From Capsaspora owczarzaki ATCC 30864 (Eukaryota; Opisthokonta; Filasterea): DNA of 64,000 nt. Positions 1 through 12,265 of the stretch are shown here, piece by piece; position 1 is the stretch's first letter, and each line of letters begins with the position of its first letter. The notes beneath the pieces were generated by a model. That model was not told the DNA's origin. It saw only the letters and a program-made list of their open reading frames with translations, and did not search any database. The translations under genes were made by a program, and so were the position numbers. The stretch lies in the NCBI RefSeq assembly GCF_000151315.2, contig NW_011887297.1, forward strand, positions 907,587-971,586. Reading direction: 5' to 3'.

Positions 1-3000
1 AATGTGACACGAACAAGGATTTGTCCCGGCGCAGGCTCTAGATTCAAGAGCACCTCTCGCTCATATGGCAGAGTCAACTTGGAGGTACCGGGTGGTAGCT
101 CAAACAACGAGCCAATCAGCACACAGCATTTCGAGAGAGCCTCATTCTTTTGGAAAACATGATGCTCGTTCAGTGTGAAAATGCACCGCGTGGCGGCCGT
201 TAGCGGAGTGCTTGATGCATGAACAGAGACGCTGGCAGCTGCGCTGGCAAGCGATGCTGTGGACGTTGACGGAACCTTACCGGTGCGCAAGACCTTCACC
301 TCGCCGACTTTGACAGACACGTACCGCTGAGGTCCGCCTTCAGGCAGGTGCATGACGCTGAGCAAGTCTAATTTCATCGAACCGAGGCGCAGGTACACGT
401 TCTCATCCAGGATGAGGGCAGAAACCCAATTCGCATTGTGCGCAATGGGTTCGGAGAGCGGAAGAACTTGCTCGTCCAGCGCACCGCTGTCTGCGGAACG
501 CGTGCTCCGCCGCGAATCCGCCCGAGCCAGCAGACTGTGATCTGGGCTGGCTCCGAGAGCGTTCTGATGGTTGGTATCTGGCTGAGAGCTGGCAGCTTCG
601 CCTTGTAACTTGGAATGAGCAGAGGGATGGCTGACGGCACTCGTCGGTTTCGTGGTCGAGGTGGCATCAGTCTCCTCTGCGTGACTAATTTGCAAGAGAG
701 GCAGAAGCGAAGGTGCTGGGTTGTCTGAAGAGGAGGGAACGTTTGCCGATAATCGAGATGGAGGCGATGGGCTTGCCCCGTCCGCTGCTTCCAAACTGGA
801 CACTGACCCAGAGGCCGGAGTGAGACCGGCCAGACTGAATTCATGCGGGCTTGATGTCGGGCCAGGCGTGGGCGGTGCAGACTGCTTGGACGACAGCGGC
901 GCTGCTACGTCTGCATTCACCTTGGCCAAGCCAGCCAGGATGGAATGCTTTGAAGCCGACTTGCCAACAGGAGCGGGCGGGCCAGCCAGACTCCTGGGAT
1001 TCAAGATGCTGACACGCCGCGGAAGAAGGCCAGATCGACCTTGACCGTCGGGAGGTGGCGTGGAAGATGTCTGCAACAAGTCCATGGGCGAAAGCGGGAG
1101 AGATGGAGAGGGTTCGCTCCTTCGTGACGGCAGAGAGCTTGACAGGCTGGCGCTATCGCCAGGAGTGCGGTTGGCATCGGACGCGAGGGACGAGCTCGTA
1201 GCCGCACGAAGCAGCCGCTGCAGCGGTCCTTGCGAAAGAGTCTTTTCCGGATCTGGGCTCCCAGGAGGGACGACGCCGGTGAGTTGCATGCGAATGTGGA
1301 GCATGCCATCTGCGCCATCATTCAACTTGATCCATCCGTCGTTGGTCTGATACAAGGCCGCAGCTGACGTGTTACCGTTCGCGCCAGCGGCGCTCAGAGC
1401 CGGGTCGACTCCTCCGTCGGCGTGTTTCGCGGTCTCTTGTTCCGCCGCGGCCATCTTGGAATCGGCAAAGAAATCACCCAGACAAATTTCACAGTTGCCG
1501 ATCGGTACACTCGAATGCGACAGATTCCAGTCCTTGACCACAAACAACAGGCGGGTATAAAGCCGATCAACGAGCTCAACAACTGTGGTTTCATTGAAGC
1601 GCGGATTCAAGTCTCGCTTGATGGGCTTTGTGCGGTGCAACCGTCGCCCATCCATCTTGACCACGACAAACGGGTCGGACAGCATGTTTCGATCCACTCC
1701 CGGCAAGTGCTTGGCCTCGATGATGGTGAGAATGAGTCGAGCAGCCCGCTCGGACGACGCCCCGCTCATGGTCGCATCATGCAGCAAGGCTTCCCGCACG
1801 CTGGAAGAGGGGTGGCGCTCTTGGTTGACGAGCTTCATGCCAGAGTTATCAGAAACCGCTCCAAAGAGACAGATTCGAGCGCCGTTGATGAGAGGGACGA
1901 AATCATCCCATCGGTCTTCGCTGCCCAAGGCACCCTGATGCTGTCGCGCAAATCCCAATGGCGAGCCGGTCATCCCGGAGCTGCCGCCGGGAGGCTCAAA
2001 TTGCAGCGATATGTACCGAAAGGAGAGCGCGCACAATAGCTTGCCCACCTGCAGGAGCTTGCCCGAGCCAAACACCATGGGATGGCTATTCGAACTCGCT
2101 CCCCCGCTAAAGACAGTGCCATTTCCAAGCGCAGCAGAGGTTGCAACAGTGGGGCTGGCTGGAGCTGTCGGACTTGCAGAAAGAGCCGACGACGGGGAAC
2201 GCGATCCAGAGACGGCCGTCGGTGGTGGTGTTCCAATGCCCGAGGGCAACGAGTGCGATCGCTGGGTTCGTGTGTCTTCCTCGAAGGTATGGGTCAAAGG
2301 AGACGAGGCGGAATGCGCTGCTGCGTTCGCCGTATGCTGTTGCTGAAGTTTGGCAAGAACGCGCGCTGTGACAGAGTTTGCAAAGGACGACGGCAAAGTC
2401 GCGTCGCGCTTCAAATCGACGACCACGCGATCGTTTCGAGTGCCTGCCGGCGTGCCGGGCGGCAAATGCTGTGCCACATCCAGTACCACAGCACCGACAA
2501 TCTGTAAAGGATCCTGCGCTTGGGCGCCAGGAGGCTCCGCCGCGTCGACGGAAGGGAATCCGAAATGGCTGCTGGACTCTGCAGGGTCGTGTGCGACGCG
2601 GCGCAGGATTGCAACGTGCAGTTTGAGAGCCGCCGAATTCCGAACAATCAGCTCGACGCTGCTGCAAGACCCAAGCGGCGTGAGCTTGACAGGATCAAGC
2701 TCGCACTCAAACACTCGACGACCATTCTTCTCAACGACACAAAACAACTCGCCCGGCTCAGTAGGTGCACCCGAAGGGCTGAAAGATCGATCGGAGCCGT
2801 CCTCCAAAGATATCTTGCGCTTGGCCATCTCGGAAGCCGAGTCTAGCGCTTGCAACACGACTTGTTTGAGTTCGAGGCGCAGTACACCGCTGCCTTTGCG
2901 GCAGTAGCGACCAATGTTGATACCGATCTGGTCATCGCCATCTTCCGGCGAGATGGCCAACGACGACGCGGTTCGGGAGGCCTTCCGGGGCTGTTTGCGA

Positions 3001-5500
3001 TCTTTGCCGAACAACTTGGAGTCCTTATCGTCGTGCTCGTCGGGCTTGAACGCGGCGACCCGCACACCGCGCGCCATTTGGCTGTCTGCCAAAGCCTGGT
3101 ACAATGGCTCAATTTCTGACATGCTATCGATGGTACGTGAGAGCAGCTCGCGCGCCGAGACTTGCATGCCGTAGAATTTGCGGTTGGCGTCCTTCCGTTC
3201 AATCAGCACCGTTCCGGTGAGGGAAACACCCACAAACAGCCCTTTCGTCTTCGAGTAGGAGAAGGCCGATGACAAGTTGCTCGTCGACAGTTCAGCGGCC
3301 ACTTGACGACCAACAGGACCTGCCGCCACAGACACATTGCCACCGAGAGACGCGGTGCCGCTCGCAAAGGCGTTCACAGCATCGGACGTGTTGAGGATGA
3401 TGAGAAAGTCGCTTTTCTGCAACAAGTGGACGTCCAAAATACACATGCCCAAAAAAAAAAACGAGCCGCGCGTAAAAGTGAGCGAATAACAACAACCACA
3501 AGCGAAAAAGAAAAACAAGCGAACAAATAGTTGTTTCGCAAGAAGCGCTTTGCATCCACGGACGTACCTCGGCGCCAGCTTCCAATCCGCCCGAAAGAGA
3601 GGCCAAAGCGATCGCACTGGGCGCAGACCAGGCTCCGGAAGGTAGACGGGCAAGCACTAGGCCTGTGCCAAAGCGCACCGACGCAAGAAATCCAATGCGT
3701 ACCACTGAAATTACAGCAACACCCTTGGCGCGATGCAACACTGCGCGGGGCAACGTTGCCATTTCACGCACGATGGTGGCTGCACGACCAGCTTCTGCTG
3801 CAAGACCAGATTCAAAGATGCGACCAAAGATGCCGCCCGCTGACGGCTCATCCGAGGCCTTCCGCCCAGCCACGGAGCTGGACAGCGGCTTGGTAGGAGC
3901 GCTGCCACTCGCATCGAAAAAGTCCTCTCCATTCGGCCCTGGAGTCGCGACGGACGATGCTGGTATGGTTGGAACGCCGGCGCCACTCTGTCCTGGGCCG
4001 CCTGCCGCCGAAGCCGGAGAGGCCATGGTTCCAGTGGCTGCCACTGACGCAGGAGGAGGGCCAAGCGCATGGTACCTGAAGGTGGCTTGCAAGCGACCAA
4101 CCTCCTCGTGGTCGTCGACGGCGCCACGCGACACCGGGAGCATGCTCGAGCTTGGTCTGAGACGCTTGAGCACTTGCTCTGTCACCAGCGTTGCATCGTG
4201 CTGGAAAACAATCTCGTACATGTCCAAGCTGCAAGAGCCGCAATCGACCGTTTCGGGCATGTGCACCCGCGCAACCACCTCTGTCTCTCCAGATTCAAAC
4301 TGGTGAAACGCGTCGCCAGCAGTTGGCAGGAAAATCGGAGAGATGACGGCGGCCGTGGATGGCTCTTGGATGGATGCTTTGACGTTGATCGAAACACGCT
4401 GAGAGTTGACGTCGTGCACCAAAATGCAAAAGGTTTGGGACCAGTCCGCTAAATGATGGCGCTTGATGGCACGGGATGCGTGTACGCGCCCACCCACGTC
4501 AACAAAGCACCGGATGGTTGTGTTGGCTGACAGGTCGCTCGGCGTGGCCAACGTCGAGCCTGCTTGAAGTGGTCCGCTCGCGGGTGTTGTTGAAGTGGTG
4601 TTTGTGCGAGCGTCGAGCGCAGACCACTCGCGTTCGATGAGCGCATTCAGAGTGGCACTCGAGATTGTCACTTGCAAAATGCCGACCGCTTGGGAGCGAG
4701 CAAAGTACGCTGGTGAGCCATCAAGGACGTCAAGCTCGTCCACGCCGTTGAACATTTCGTTGATGTTAAACTCTAGCTTGTTTGGAAGGACCATGGTCGA
4801 TGCTATGGCGGAATCAATCGAGCCTTCCAGCCACTGGGAGAGGAAGGGCATGTCCATCACATCCACGTTGTGCATGGCCCGAATGGAAAGGTCCACCTCC
4901 GGCTGCGACAAGAAGGAGAACGTGATGTGTTCCAGCAGCGGGGATTTGGACATGAATTTCAGGCCGAGCATGAGCTGCCCCTGGAGCATGAGATTGCTGA
5001 CGGCAATCGGCACTTTCAGGCGCAGCATCTTGGCGGAGAGACGGACCTCGACAATGGCGTATGCGGCCGGCGCACGAACCACTGTATCGACCAGCAGATC
5101 AATCATAGCAGTCGAGCGGCTGGCGCTGGCGGCTGCAGCGAGCAGTTGGTCGGCTTCGAGGGTCTTTGCCCCAACCGGAGCCAGTACGCGAGCAGATCGG
5201 AAGAAGGGAGCTGTGGGCCCCAGGGTGAACTTGACAAGCTCGATGGAGGCAACCGAGCGCGGCCGCGCTGCCTCCAGAATGCGTTGCAGCGGTCCTCGCA
5301 TGGATTCGGCGAGTGTTGGCTCGTACACTGTCCAAAACTGTGCGAGCACGTAATTCTGCCAACCGACAACCAGGCAAACCATGAGCGACAACCAAAATTT
5401 CAAGTCAAAAACCCCCGGCATTCGGTTTGCTTGCTGAATGAATGGTAGTTGATTGTCGAGTTTCAGATGTTGTCGAGTTTCAGATGTTGTCGAGTTTCCA

Positions 5501-5537
<37 letters not shown>

Positions 5538-5997
5538 GTCACAATCCGCAACGAACCAACAACTTTTGGCTTTATGCTTACAAGCCAGTCGACCGTCTCG
5601 ACGTCGCCGCGCAGTGCCAGTCGATGCAATGCGCGCTTCTCTGCTTCGGCGAGCACAGCAGTGAGGAATCGCGGGACCATTCTGTCATTGAGGGTCAAAC
5701 GAGTAACAAACAGTGCGGGTCAGAGATGATTTCGGACTGACCTGACTCACTCACATACTCTGGCAGACAGCTCCAAAAAAGCGCAACAGCAAGCAAGTTA
5801 AACACATCGAACACGAAGAAGCAGAAAAACAAAGCGAGGCGATACCGGCGGAAGACGGCAAAGGAGCCGACGAGGAGCGCGCCAACCCAGAGCGGAGACA
5901 GGCCGAGCGCACCAGCCAGGTAGGCACTGAGCGCAATCACGCCAGTCATCTGGATCCAGCGCGCATGCCACCAGCGCACCACGCTGTCGTTACTCAT
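1..5997 (-). CDS. SMP/SYLF/multi-C2 lipid-transfer-type membrane protein (C-terminus beyond window)
   Basis: Partial gene; exons read 5755-5997, 5582-5638, 3568-5355 and 1-3416, giving about 1834 residues before the left edge with no stop. Residues 1-81 form a hydrophobic hairpin like extended synaptotagmins/tricalbins. The join DVETVDWL/NYVLAQFW across the second intron starts an SMP domain (about 92-300). An atypical C2 follows (about 320-480). A complete SYLF (Ysc84/SH3YL1-type) domain lies at about 618-800, split by an intron after GLEAGAE and continuing as KSDFLIILN and GLFVGVSLTG. Weak C2-like sequence is near 855-960, a clear C2 near 1255-1355 (SDPFVVVKMDG, LNPRFNE) and another C2 from about 1725 to the edge. 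By family, SMP carries lipids at ER contact sites, SYLF binds phosphoinositides and C2 binds membranes. Expected site is the ER membrane near the plasma membrane (inference). The acceptor of exon 2 (5638) is the least certain border. Low-complexity Ser/Pro linkers separate the domains. Confidence 0.88.
5450..5536. repeat. Short tandem repeat followed by (GT)n microsatellite
   Basis: About three imperfect copies of a 17-base unit containing gtcgagtttcagat lead directly into a (TG)16 run at about 5504-5536. It sits inside the second intron (5356-5581) of the SMP/SYLF/C2 gene, so its length is probably free to vary. Confidence 0.85.
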
Positions 5998-6384
5998 TGC
6001 GTCAGCGCGGGGGGGGGAGGTCGGAGGGGCAAGTGGGAGTGGAGGATTGGGAGGGGTCACCTGCCCAAGCGAGTGAGAATCTAAGAGAGCGAAAACAATG
6101 AATGAATGAATGACACGAGAACATGGATCAATGAAGGAAAGGAGAATAAGAAAACAGATTGAATGGAGATGGACGAGAATGAACAAACTCCTTTGGTTCG
6201 GCAATATGGATTCAACACTCGTCCAAATGCTGGCGCATGACTGCGAGACAGCGCGAGATGTATGACAAAGTCAAGCATGCGAGAGAAAGTGCTCAAGTAA
6301 AAGTGATGTTGGATTTCAATTGAACTTGACAATGGGGGAAAGTACGATTGAAAAACCAGGGCACGCAACGACATTGCTCTGGGA
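5998..6384. other. Intergenic, between SMP/SYLF gene start and PEMT stop
   Basis: This 387 bp gap separates two minus-strand genes, so it should hold the promoter and 5' UTR of the SMP/SYLF gene and the PEMT 3' UTR. A G-run at 6011-6019 and purine-rich plus-strand sequence are visible (pyrimidine-rich in the sense direction, just upstream of the ATG at 5997). No additional gene is seen. Confidence 0.6.
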
Positions 6385-7492
6385 TTATTGTCGCTTGGCA
6401 GACTTGCTTGACGACGATGGCTTTTTAGAGTACAGGCGCTGAAGATGAGGACCCTACGCAAGTGAAAACACAACGTGTGAGTGGATGCTGTCGAACTCCT
6501 AAACAAACACAGAAAACAGAAAACAGAAGAGCAGCTGGCTTGCTTCAATAAACTTGACAGAAATCCAAAAGACAATGCCCATGGCCAGAGTCAATGCTGC
6601 AATCGCGTTCGCAGGGGTGCAAGAAATGGAATCAGAACGAGCAGCAAGCAAACGGCATTCAACAAACACTCCCCAACAACACCCCTTTTCTCGAGGCACA
6701 ACAGGTCACAACGTACCGTAGCCAACAATCGATTGCTGACGAAGCGCGGCACCGAACATGGCAAGGGTCGTTCCGACATACTGCGGATCCGAAAAGATCG
6801 TGTACGGACCAGACGTAACAGGCGCGTCCATCAAGAAGCCGAACGAATCGCCATTGTACATGCCCTTGATACCAAGCGCGTGAAGCGTCCACAGGTTGAG
6901 CAAAATGCCAACGACAAAGAGGCCGTAGCCGACGATCGTAGCAATCTCGACAGGCAGCACAATCCACTGTCCAAACGTGACAAAGTGAGCTGAAACAACC
7001 AACACTGCATCACATCCGCCGCCACCCCTAGGCGATGAAATATTCTGATAACTCTGCCATCGCAGGATTCATCAAATCTTGACCTTGTAGTCGTCATGCC
7101 CAAAACCCGCGATCCATGGATTTGACATTGTGGCTCACCTGAAGCTCGGGCAGCGACGCTTCGATCGCAGAGTGGATGACGGCGTCGCGCACTGCGGCAC
7201 TCAGAACCAGATAGACGGCGTAGTAGTACACTGCATTCGCACCAAGGATCTGCCAGCAACATACCGAGCATCAAACAAGTCAGTCAGTCCAGTCAGTCCA
7301 GTCAGCATGGCACTCTCGCTGCCCTTATTCACTATTCCTATGCGAACCACCCCCCAACCCCAACCATCCTGAACAACGCACTTTGGTAAAGCAGCGAGTT
7401 TTGTGCTCGATCTGCGCAGTCGCATTGTAGTTGGCGACGTGGAGAACGATCGCAGCGAGAGGAGCCACGAGAACGGCAGCGAGCGCGGACAT
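6385..7492 (-). CDS. PEMT: Phosphatidylethanolamine N-methyltransferase (PEMT)
   Basis: Five exons: 7382-7492, 7139-7249, 6717-6966, 6544-6596 and 6385-6453, giving 197 residues (human PEMT is 199). The enzyme methylates phosphatidylethanolamine to phosphatidylcholine with S-adenosylmethionine in the ER membrane. The N-terminal exon ends in AQIEHKTRCFTK, matching the family's WEHKTRKLSR segment. The third exon carries the core GMYNGDSFGFLMDAPVTSGP and FSDPQYVGTTL, aligning with the GDYFGIL...NPMYWGS block. The protein is almost entirely hydrophobic helices. The last intron (6454-6543) starts with GC rather than GT (GAA/GCAAGC) and gives the basic tail LQRLYSKKP. An alternative acceptor at 6498 gives a different end containing an EE pair, so the C-terminus is uncertain. 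The start is the first ATG giving the family-like N-terminus. Confidence 0.9.
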
Positions 7493-7671
7493 GGTGCGTT
7501 GCTGAGGGACAGGGGAAAAGAAGACTGTACACGATCCCCAAATCATAACCCGAATCCGCCAAGTGATGAGGTTTGGAATAGGAGTGTAAAGGTGAACTTG
7601 GACATGAATCATTAAATTACTATTGAGCTGTACGCGTTGCGTTCGGAGCGAAACGATCATCAGAAAATGGA

Positions 7672-10600
7672 CTATTGCACTGAGGGAAGGTCGGCAGGGC
7701 GCGGTGATGCCGTGGCAGAAGCATTCGCGGTAGCAGGCCCTGCAGCACTGGAAGCACTAACCGCGGATGTGCCACTCGCCTGGGTAGAACTTGGCGGCTT
7801 GCGAGACGAGGACGCCTTGCTGCGGCTTTTGGAGCTAGCCTCGCCCCCCTCCTGAAGCTGAAGCTTTCGTGCGTTGTAGCGCATCGCACTCATTTCGTGG
7901 AGTTTCTCTGCATGCAGTGATTTCGGTGAAATGAGAAGAGGGTCAAAGAGTGGTTTTTTTTTTCTCGCTTCCTTCTCAAAAACCAAAATCATAAAATCAT
8001 CCCCCCCCCTTCAACGACATACCAAAGTCCTCTTCGGTTCGGCCACGGTGCAAGTAAACCCATATCTTCCGATCATTGTCAAACCGGATACACGGGTCGG
8101 GCTCCCACCGCAATCGGTCAAGCGCACTGCTGACCATCTGGTACACTTGGTTGTCAGTCGCATCCTGGATGAGATACTGCGAATCCCGCAGAGTCTCGCA
8201 GACTTCGAGACGCGTGCCTATGAGAGACAAAGTCATGCAGTCAGTCGGCATGGATGTCGCAGCTGAGACTTGTCCCTGTGTGTGTGCACGAGTTTGTTAC
8301 CTTCGCCGTTTGGCAAGCGAGCAGCAGCATCTCGGATGAGGGTCAACACGGTGACATACGACGGCCGTGTTTCTGACAGGAAATTGTGCCCACGCACTTT
8401 GCTCGAGGCCGACTCTGCCACCTTTTTAAACACGCCCTTGATCGGACCCACGGATGCAAAGTAGTCGCGGACCCGCCAAGTGAACGGACGTTCGGGATTG
8501 GCGTAGCGTTCTCTGCAGCAGCAGCAGCAGCAGGCATTCTGGTGATGAGAAAAAGCAGAGCAGAAAACAAAAAAAAAACTCGCGCTTACTTTTCTTGGGC
8601 TCGGATTTCCACCTGCTCTTCTGGTGTGCTCTTGCGATACTTGCTGTTCGTGGGACATCGAGGCTCGGGAATGCTGGCGGGATCATTACTCCCTTCAATT
8701 CGCTTATCTTCATCCCTGAAACAGCAAGCAGCAAAGTAAGTCAAAAATACAGCTACGGCACAAAAACATCCCCACTCGGCCGCGCGCGTACTTGGTTTGC
8801 ATCCAGGCTTCGCACATTTGGCTCAGGGTCGACATGTCATCTTGACCCTGGGACAACCACGACCACTTGTGCAATCTCTCCTTGTAGTCCACGCACGGCG
8901 TAAAAACGGAACATTTGGTGACCTGGAGACTGAGGCCAGCGAGATAGCGCAGGGCACTCTCGGTGAGCGCAGGCCAATCTGGATTGTCGTTCACCCACGC
9001 CGATCCAGCGGCGGAACTTGTAGTGAGCCACTTTCCAACGAGTTGCTGAACGCGCTGCAAGCTGGCACGGCCTTCGGGGAGGCGTCGTAAAATGTGACCG
9101 AGCAACGCAAAGAATGAGGAGAATGGCCGGCGAAATTGCATCGTAAACAAGTCCTCGTCAATGGGTGCTTTAGTAAGCGGCTTGGCCGGCACAGTCGCGC
9201 TGGATGAAGGCGCGTCAATGGCAGCCCTCTCGTCGGATTGAGCGGATGGAGGCGTGTTTCGTTGAAGAACAGACTGCGACAATGCCCATGGCGTCGGGAA
9301 GCCCAGCCTTGGGGCCAGTGACGTGAAGCCATCAATCTCAGCAGCACTTTGAGCGTGGGTTGACTGTGAGCTCTGCGAGACGGGGACGGCGACTGCCATC
9401 GACCACGCAAGGTTGCGGCTGAGCGCGCGCCGCTTGAAACGCTGTGTTGCATGCCTTCCGCCCAGAAAGTCAACCTCAGAAGAAAGTGCAGCGAGCTGCT
9501 TCTCTCGCAAGTAAGCTGGTTTGGCTCGATGGGCGAGAAGCATGGCCAGGTACTCGTCAGTCGAAACATCGTGTGTCGCTTCAGCCGCCCGTGTTGGGCG
9601 CCTGAATCGAGCGAGGCTCCTTGGAGAATGTGTATCAGAGGCAGCCACAGCAAAGCGCAAAACAGCACTGGTGCCGACCAAATCATCCTCGAGCTCGCTG
9701 TCAACGTCCACTTCCTCATCATCATCATCAACCTCGTTCCAATCAGACTCGGCATCGCCATCACGTGAAAGGTGCTGTTGCAACCACGCCATATCATCCA
9801 CGTTGCGTCGACGCGAATGAAGCCATCGATCGGTAGGATGGGCACCGTCAGCGCTGCCTCCTTCGTCAAGGTAGCCCCCGAACTCGTCCGTGTCATCAGA
9901 ACCTGCAAACCGTCGCTCAATGGCGCCGATCAATCTTTGTGATTTCCGAGCTGCTGCCTGTTGCATCCTGTCTTTGAGCTGGCGCTTGACTTGGCGGCGT
10001 TCGAATTCTTCCATCCTGTCCAACGCCCGCCAATGGATGAGAAGGCGTCAATGCAACTCCCCCAACCCCCCTCCCACCTCTGAGTCATGCAGTTGGCTAA
10101 ATTGAGCCAACCAACATCAAAACGCACTTAGTTTCTGCTGACTGGAGCTTGACATGATCGCGCAACCGAGACGCTGCAGCACTCAGACTAGCATTCCACT
10201 GCGTTTCGTCGGACTGCTCTCCGCAGAGCTGCACGGTAGTAGTAAGCAGCCTCTCTCGCTGATCCAAGCACCGCAACAGGACTTCATGTTGCCTTGCTGC
10301 CAGGTCTGCACGAGCTTCAAGCGCTCGAGCAGAGTCTCGAGCCTGTCTCGCTGCGACCATTCCCGCGGCGTCGTTGCTTCCTGATGAATTCATATAGCAA
10401 CAGTTGTATGGCAAAGTTCCATCAAACCAAGCGAGAGTGTCGCAGTGTGAGCGAGTGACTGGCAACGACGACTCCAATGACGACGAAGTGCACTCATTCA
10501 TGTGTTACTTTGAAGCTGCTCACTCGCTTCGACCACAGGCCGACTATCAAACAGCATTGGAGCACTTGAGAGCAAGCGATTCACGAGATTGTCCGTTCCG

Positions 10601-10831
10601 AGTCTGTCGTTGGCACAACTCGGCGGCAGCAAGCTCTGTTTGAAAACCCAGATCAATACACTGTCACCATTTTGTTCCACAAAGGTGATTGCAAACAAAA
10701 TGATCACTCACTTGTAATGCATGGCGATCATCAGCACTCAGGAGAGTCGTCCAAACTGCGGGAGAGAGCACGTTGTCGAGTCCCAGCTGAGCTGCGTCGA
10801 GCAACTCTTGCTCAAGTGGCTCGAGCTCCAT
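7672..10831 (-). CDS. NFRKB: NFRKB-like INO80 complex subunit
   Basis: Eight exons: 10712-10831, 10524-10635, 10128-10458, 8792-10015, 8590-8715, 8301-8512, 8023-8217 and 7672-7907, about 851 residues. The N-terminus (VLSPAVWTTLLSADDRHALQ) resembles the DEUBAD module that contacts the deubiquitinase UCH37 in human NFRKB. A charged segment MEEFERRQVKRQLKDR follows. The NFRKB winged-helix region begins at SSFFALLGHILRRLP. The C-terminal block is very well conserved with plant and animal homologues: TRPSYVTVLTLIRDAAARLP, RDSQYLIQDATDNQVYQ, ALDRLRWEPDPCIRFD and KIWVYLHRGRTEEDF. The role is chromatin remodelling in the nucleus (established for the family). The border between exons 2 and 3 has two possible donors of the same phase (10524 or about 10513). 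Confidence 0.9.
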
Positions 10832-11044
10832 TGCTCAGCACAACAACAACAAAAACAACAACAACAAAAAAAAAAAAAACTGACAGACTGAGCTCAAAAA
10901 GAAGTTCGAGTGTAGTACGTATTGAATTGTTGGTGGTACAGTGATGATTCAAAGGCACAAAAACAGCTGAACAATCATCATCATCAAAGAATTGGGAACG
11001 AGCGGGAGAGAAGAGAGAAGAACCGGACGGTCGCAACCGCACGA
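10832..11044. other. Short intergenic spacer
   Basis: This 213 bp gap between the NFRKB start and the LETM1 stop (both minus strand) contains a CAA-rich and poly(A) stretch near 10841-10879. It must serve as NFRKB promoter and LETM1 3' UTR, which shows how tightly genes are packed. Confidence 0.6.
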
Positions 11045-11440
11045 TTACTTGAGCTCCTTGGCATTGTCGCGCAAGACGGGGGTACCATCGCCGATGGTGG
11101 CAGCAGCGGCCGCTACTGCATCGGCGTCCTCCTTGCGGTGCTTCTCGCGCACAGACTTGAGCTCCTTCTCGTCGCGTTCTTGTTGCTCGACATTGTCTTC
11201 CAGCTGGTTCTCCTTGTTGAGAAGCGTCACGAGCTCTGAGAGCTGATCCATCTTGACGTGAACGTTGCCGCTCTCTTCCTCCAGCAAATCCGCCAGATGC
11301 ATGATTTCGTCGAGTGAAATAAAGCCGTCGCGATCAATGTCCAGCTGTTGAACAATGCGAGCCGTGCGTTCGGGCGTCGGAGCGTGCTTCAGGCGAGAAA
11401 GGGCACGCTCGATTTCCGCACGAGAGACCTGCATTGATTG

Positions 11441-11506
<66 letters not shown>

Positions 11507-12221
11507 CGAAGTCAACAACAAATTTGTCCAAACTGAACATCCGCAAGCACCTGCAGTGTCCTGTCACTCTGACCTTGCCATCGCGATCCTCATCAACCAG
11601 CGTGTGGAGAACTTTGCTGGTGGCGCGAGCTTTAGTCAAGGTGGCTTCAGTCGCGACAATCTCAGACTCGAGGTTGGAAATCATAGACTCGATGCGAGCA
11701 CCCAGACGAGCGGATGCGCTGTTCTCCTTGACTTTCTCGAGGGTTTGGGTGCGGAGTTGCTCGAGGTCCTGTTGACGCCAGACGGCAAACATCACGACGA
11801 TTTGAGTGAACATCCTGAACAACTGGAATCTCGAAACGCGAGAGTACTCACCTCCTTGTACTCTTGACGCTCCTCCTTGAGCTCGGCAAGATCTTGAATT
11901 TCAGTGGTGAGACCAGACTCGGTAGAGAAGACGGCAAGCGCCTCGCGAATGTCTTGAAGCTCCTCTGCAGTGACTTTCTCGTCGCTGTCAATCTCCTGAA
12001 AAGAGGTGAGGGGAAACGAGCACAACCAAGTTAATGCCCGTATCGCTACGTCTGTCAGAAATCTGGAGAATGCCAACAAACCTGAAGAGTTTTTCGCAGA
12101 GTCGACGCTTGATCAGAAGGAAGAGATCCGATAAGGTGCTCCTGCGTGAATCGTAGCAGAGTCAAGAGTGCAACGAAAGTGTGAGTGCGCATTCTATTCT
12201 CACACCGATACGCCCAAACAA

Positions 12222-12265
<44 letters not shown>

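Noticed and set aside
6454-6474. A second, 21-base intron in the PEMT tail that would keep both EFDSIHSH and GPHLQRLY
   Set aside because: An intron this short is implausible; alternative acceptors explain the sequence better.
11447-11504. Poly(A) tract as the tail of a retroposed SINE or LINE
   Set aside because: No target-site duplication, promoter boxes or coding remnant flanks it; it sits neatly within an intron.
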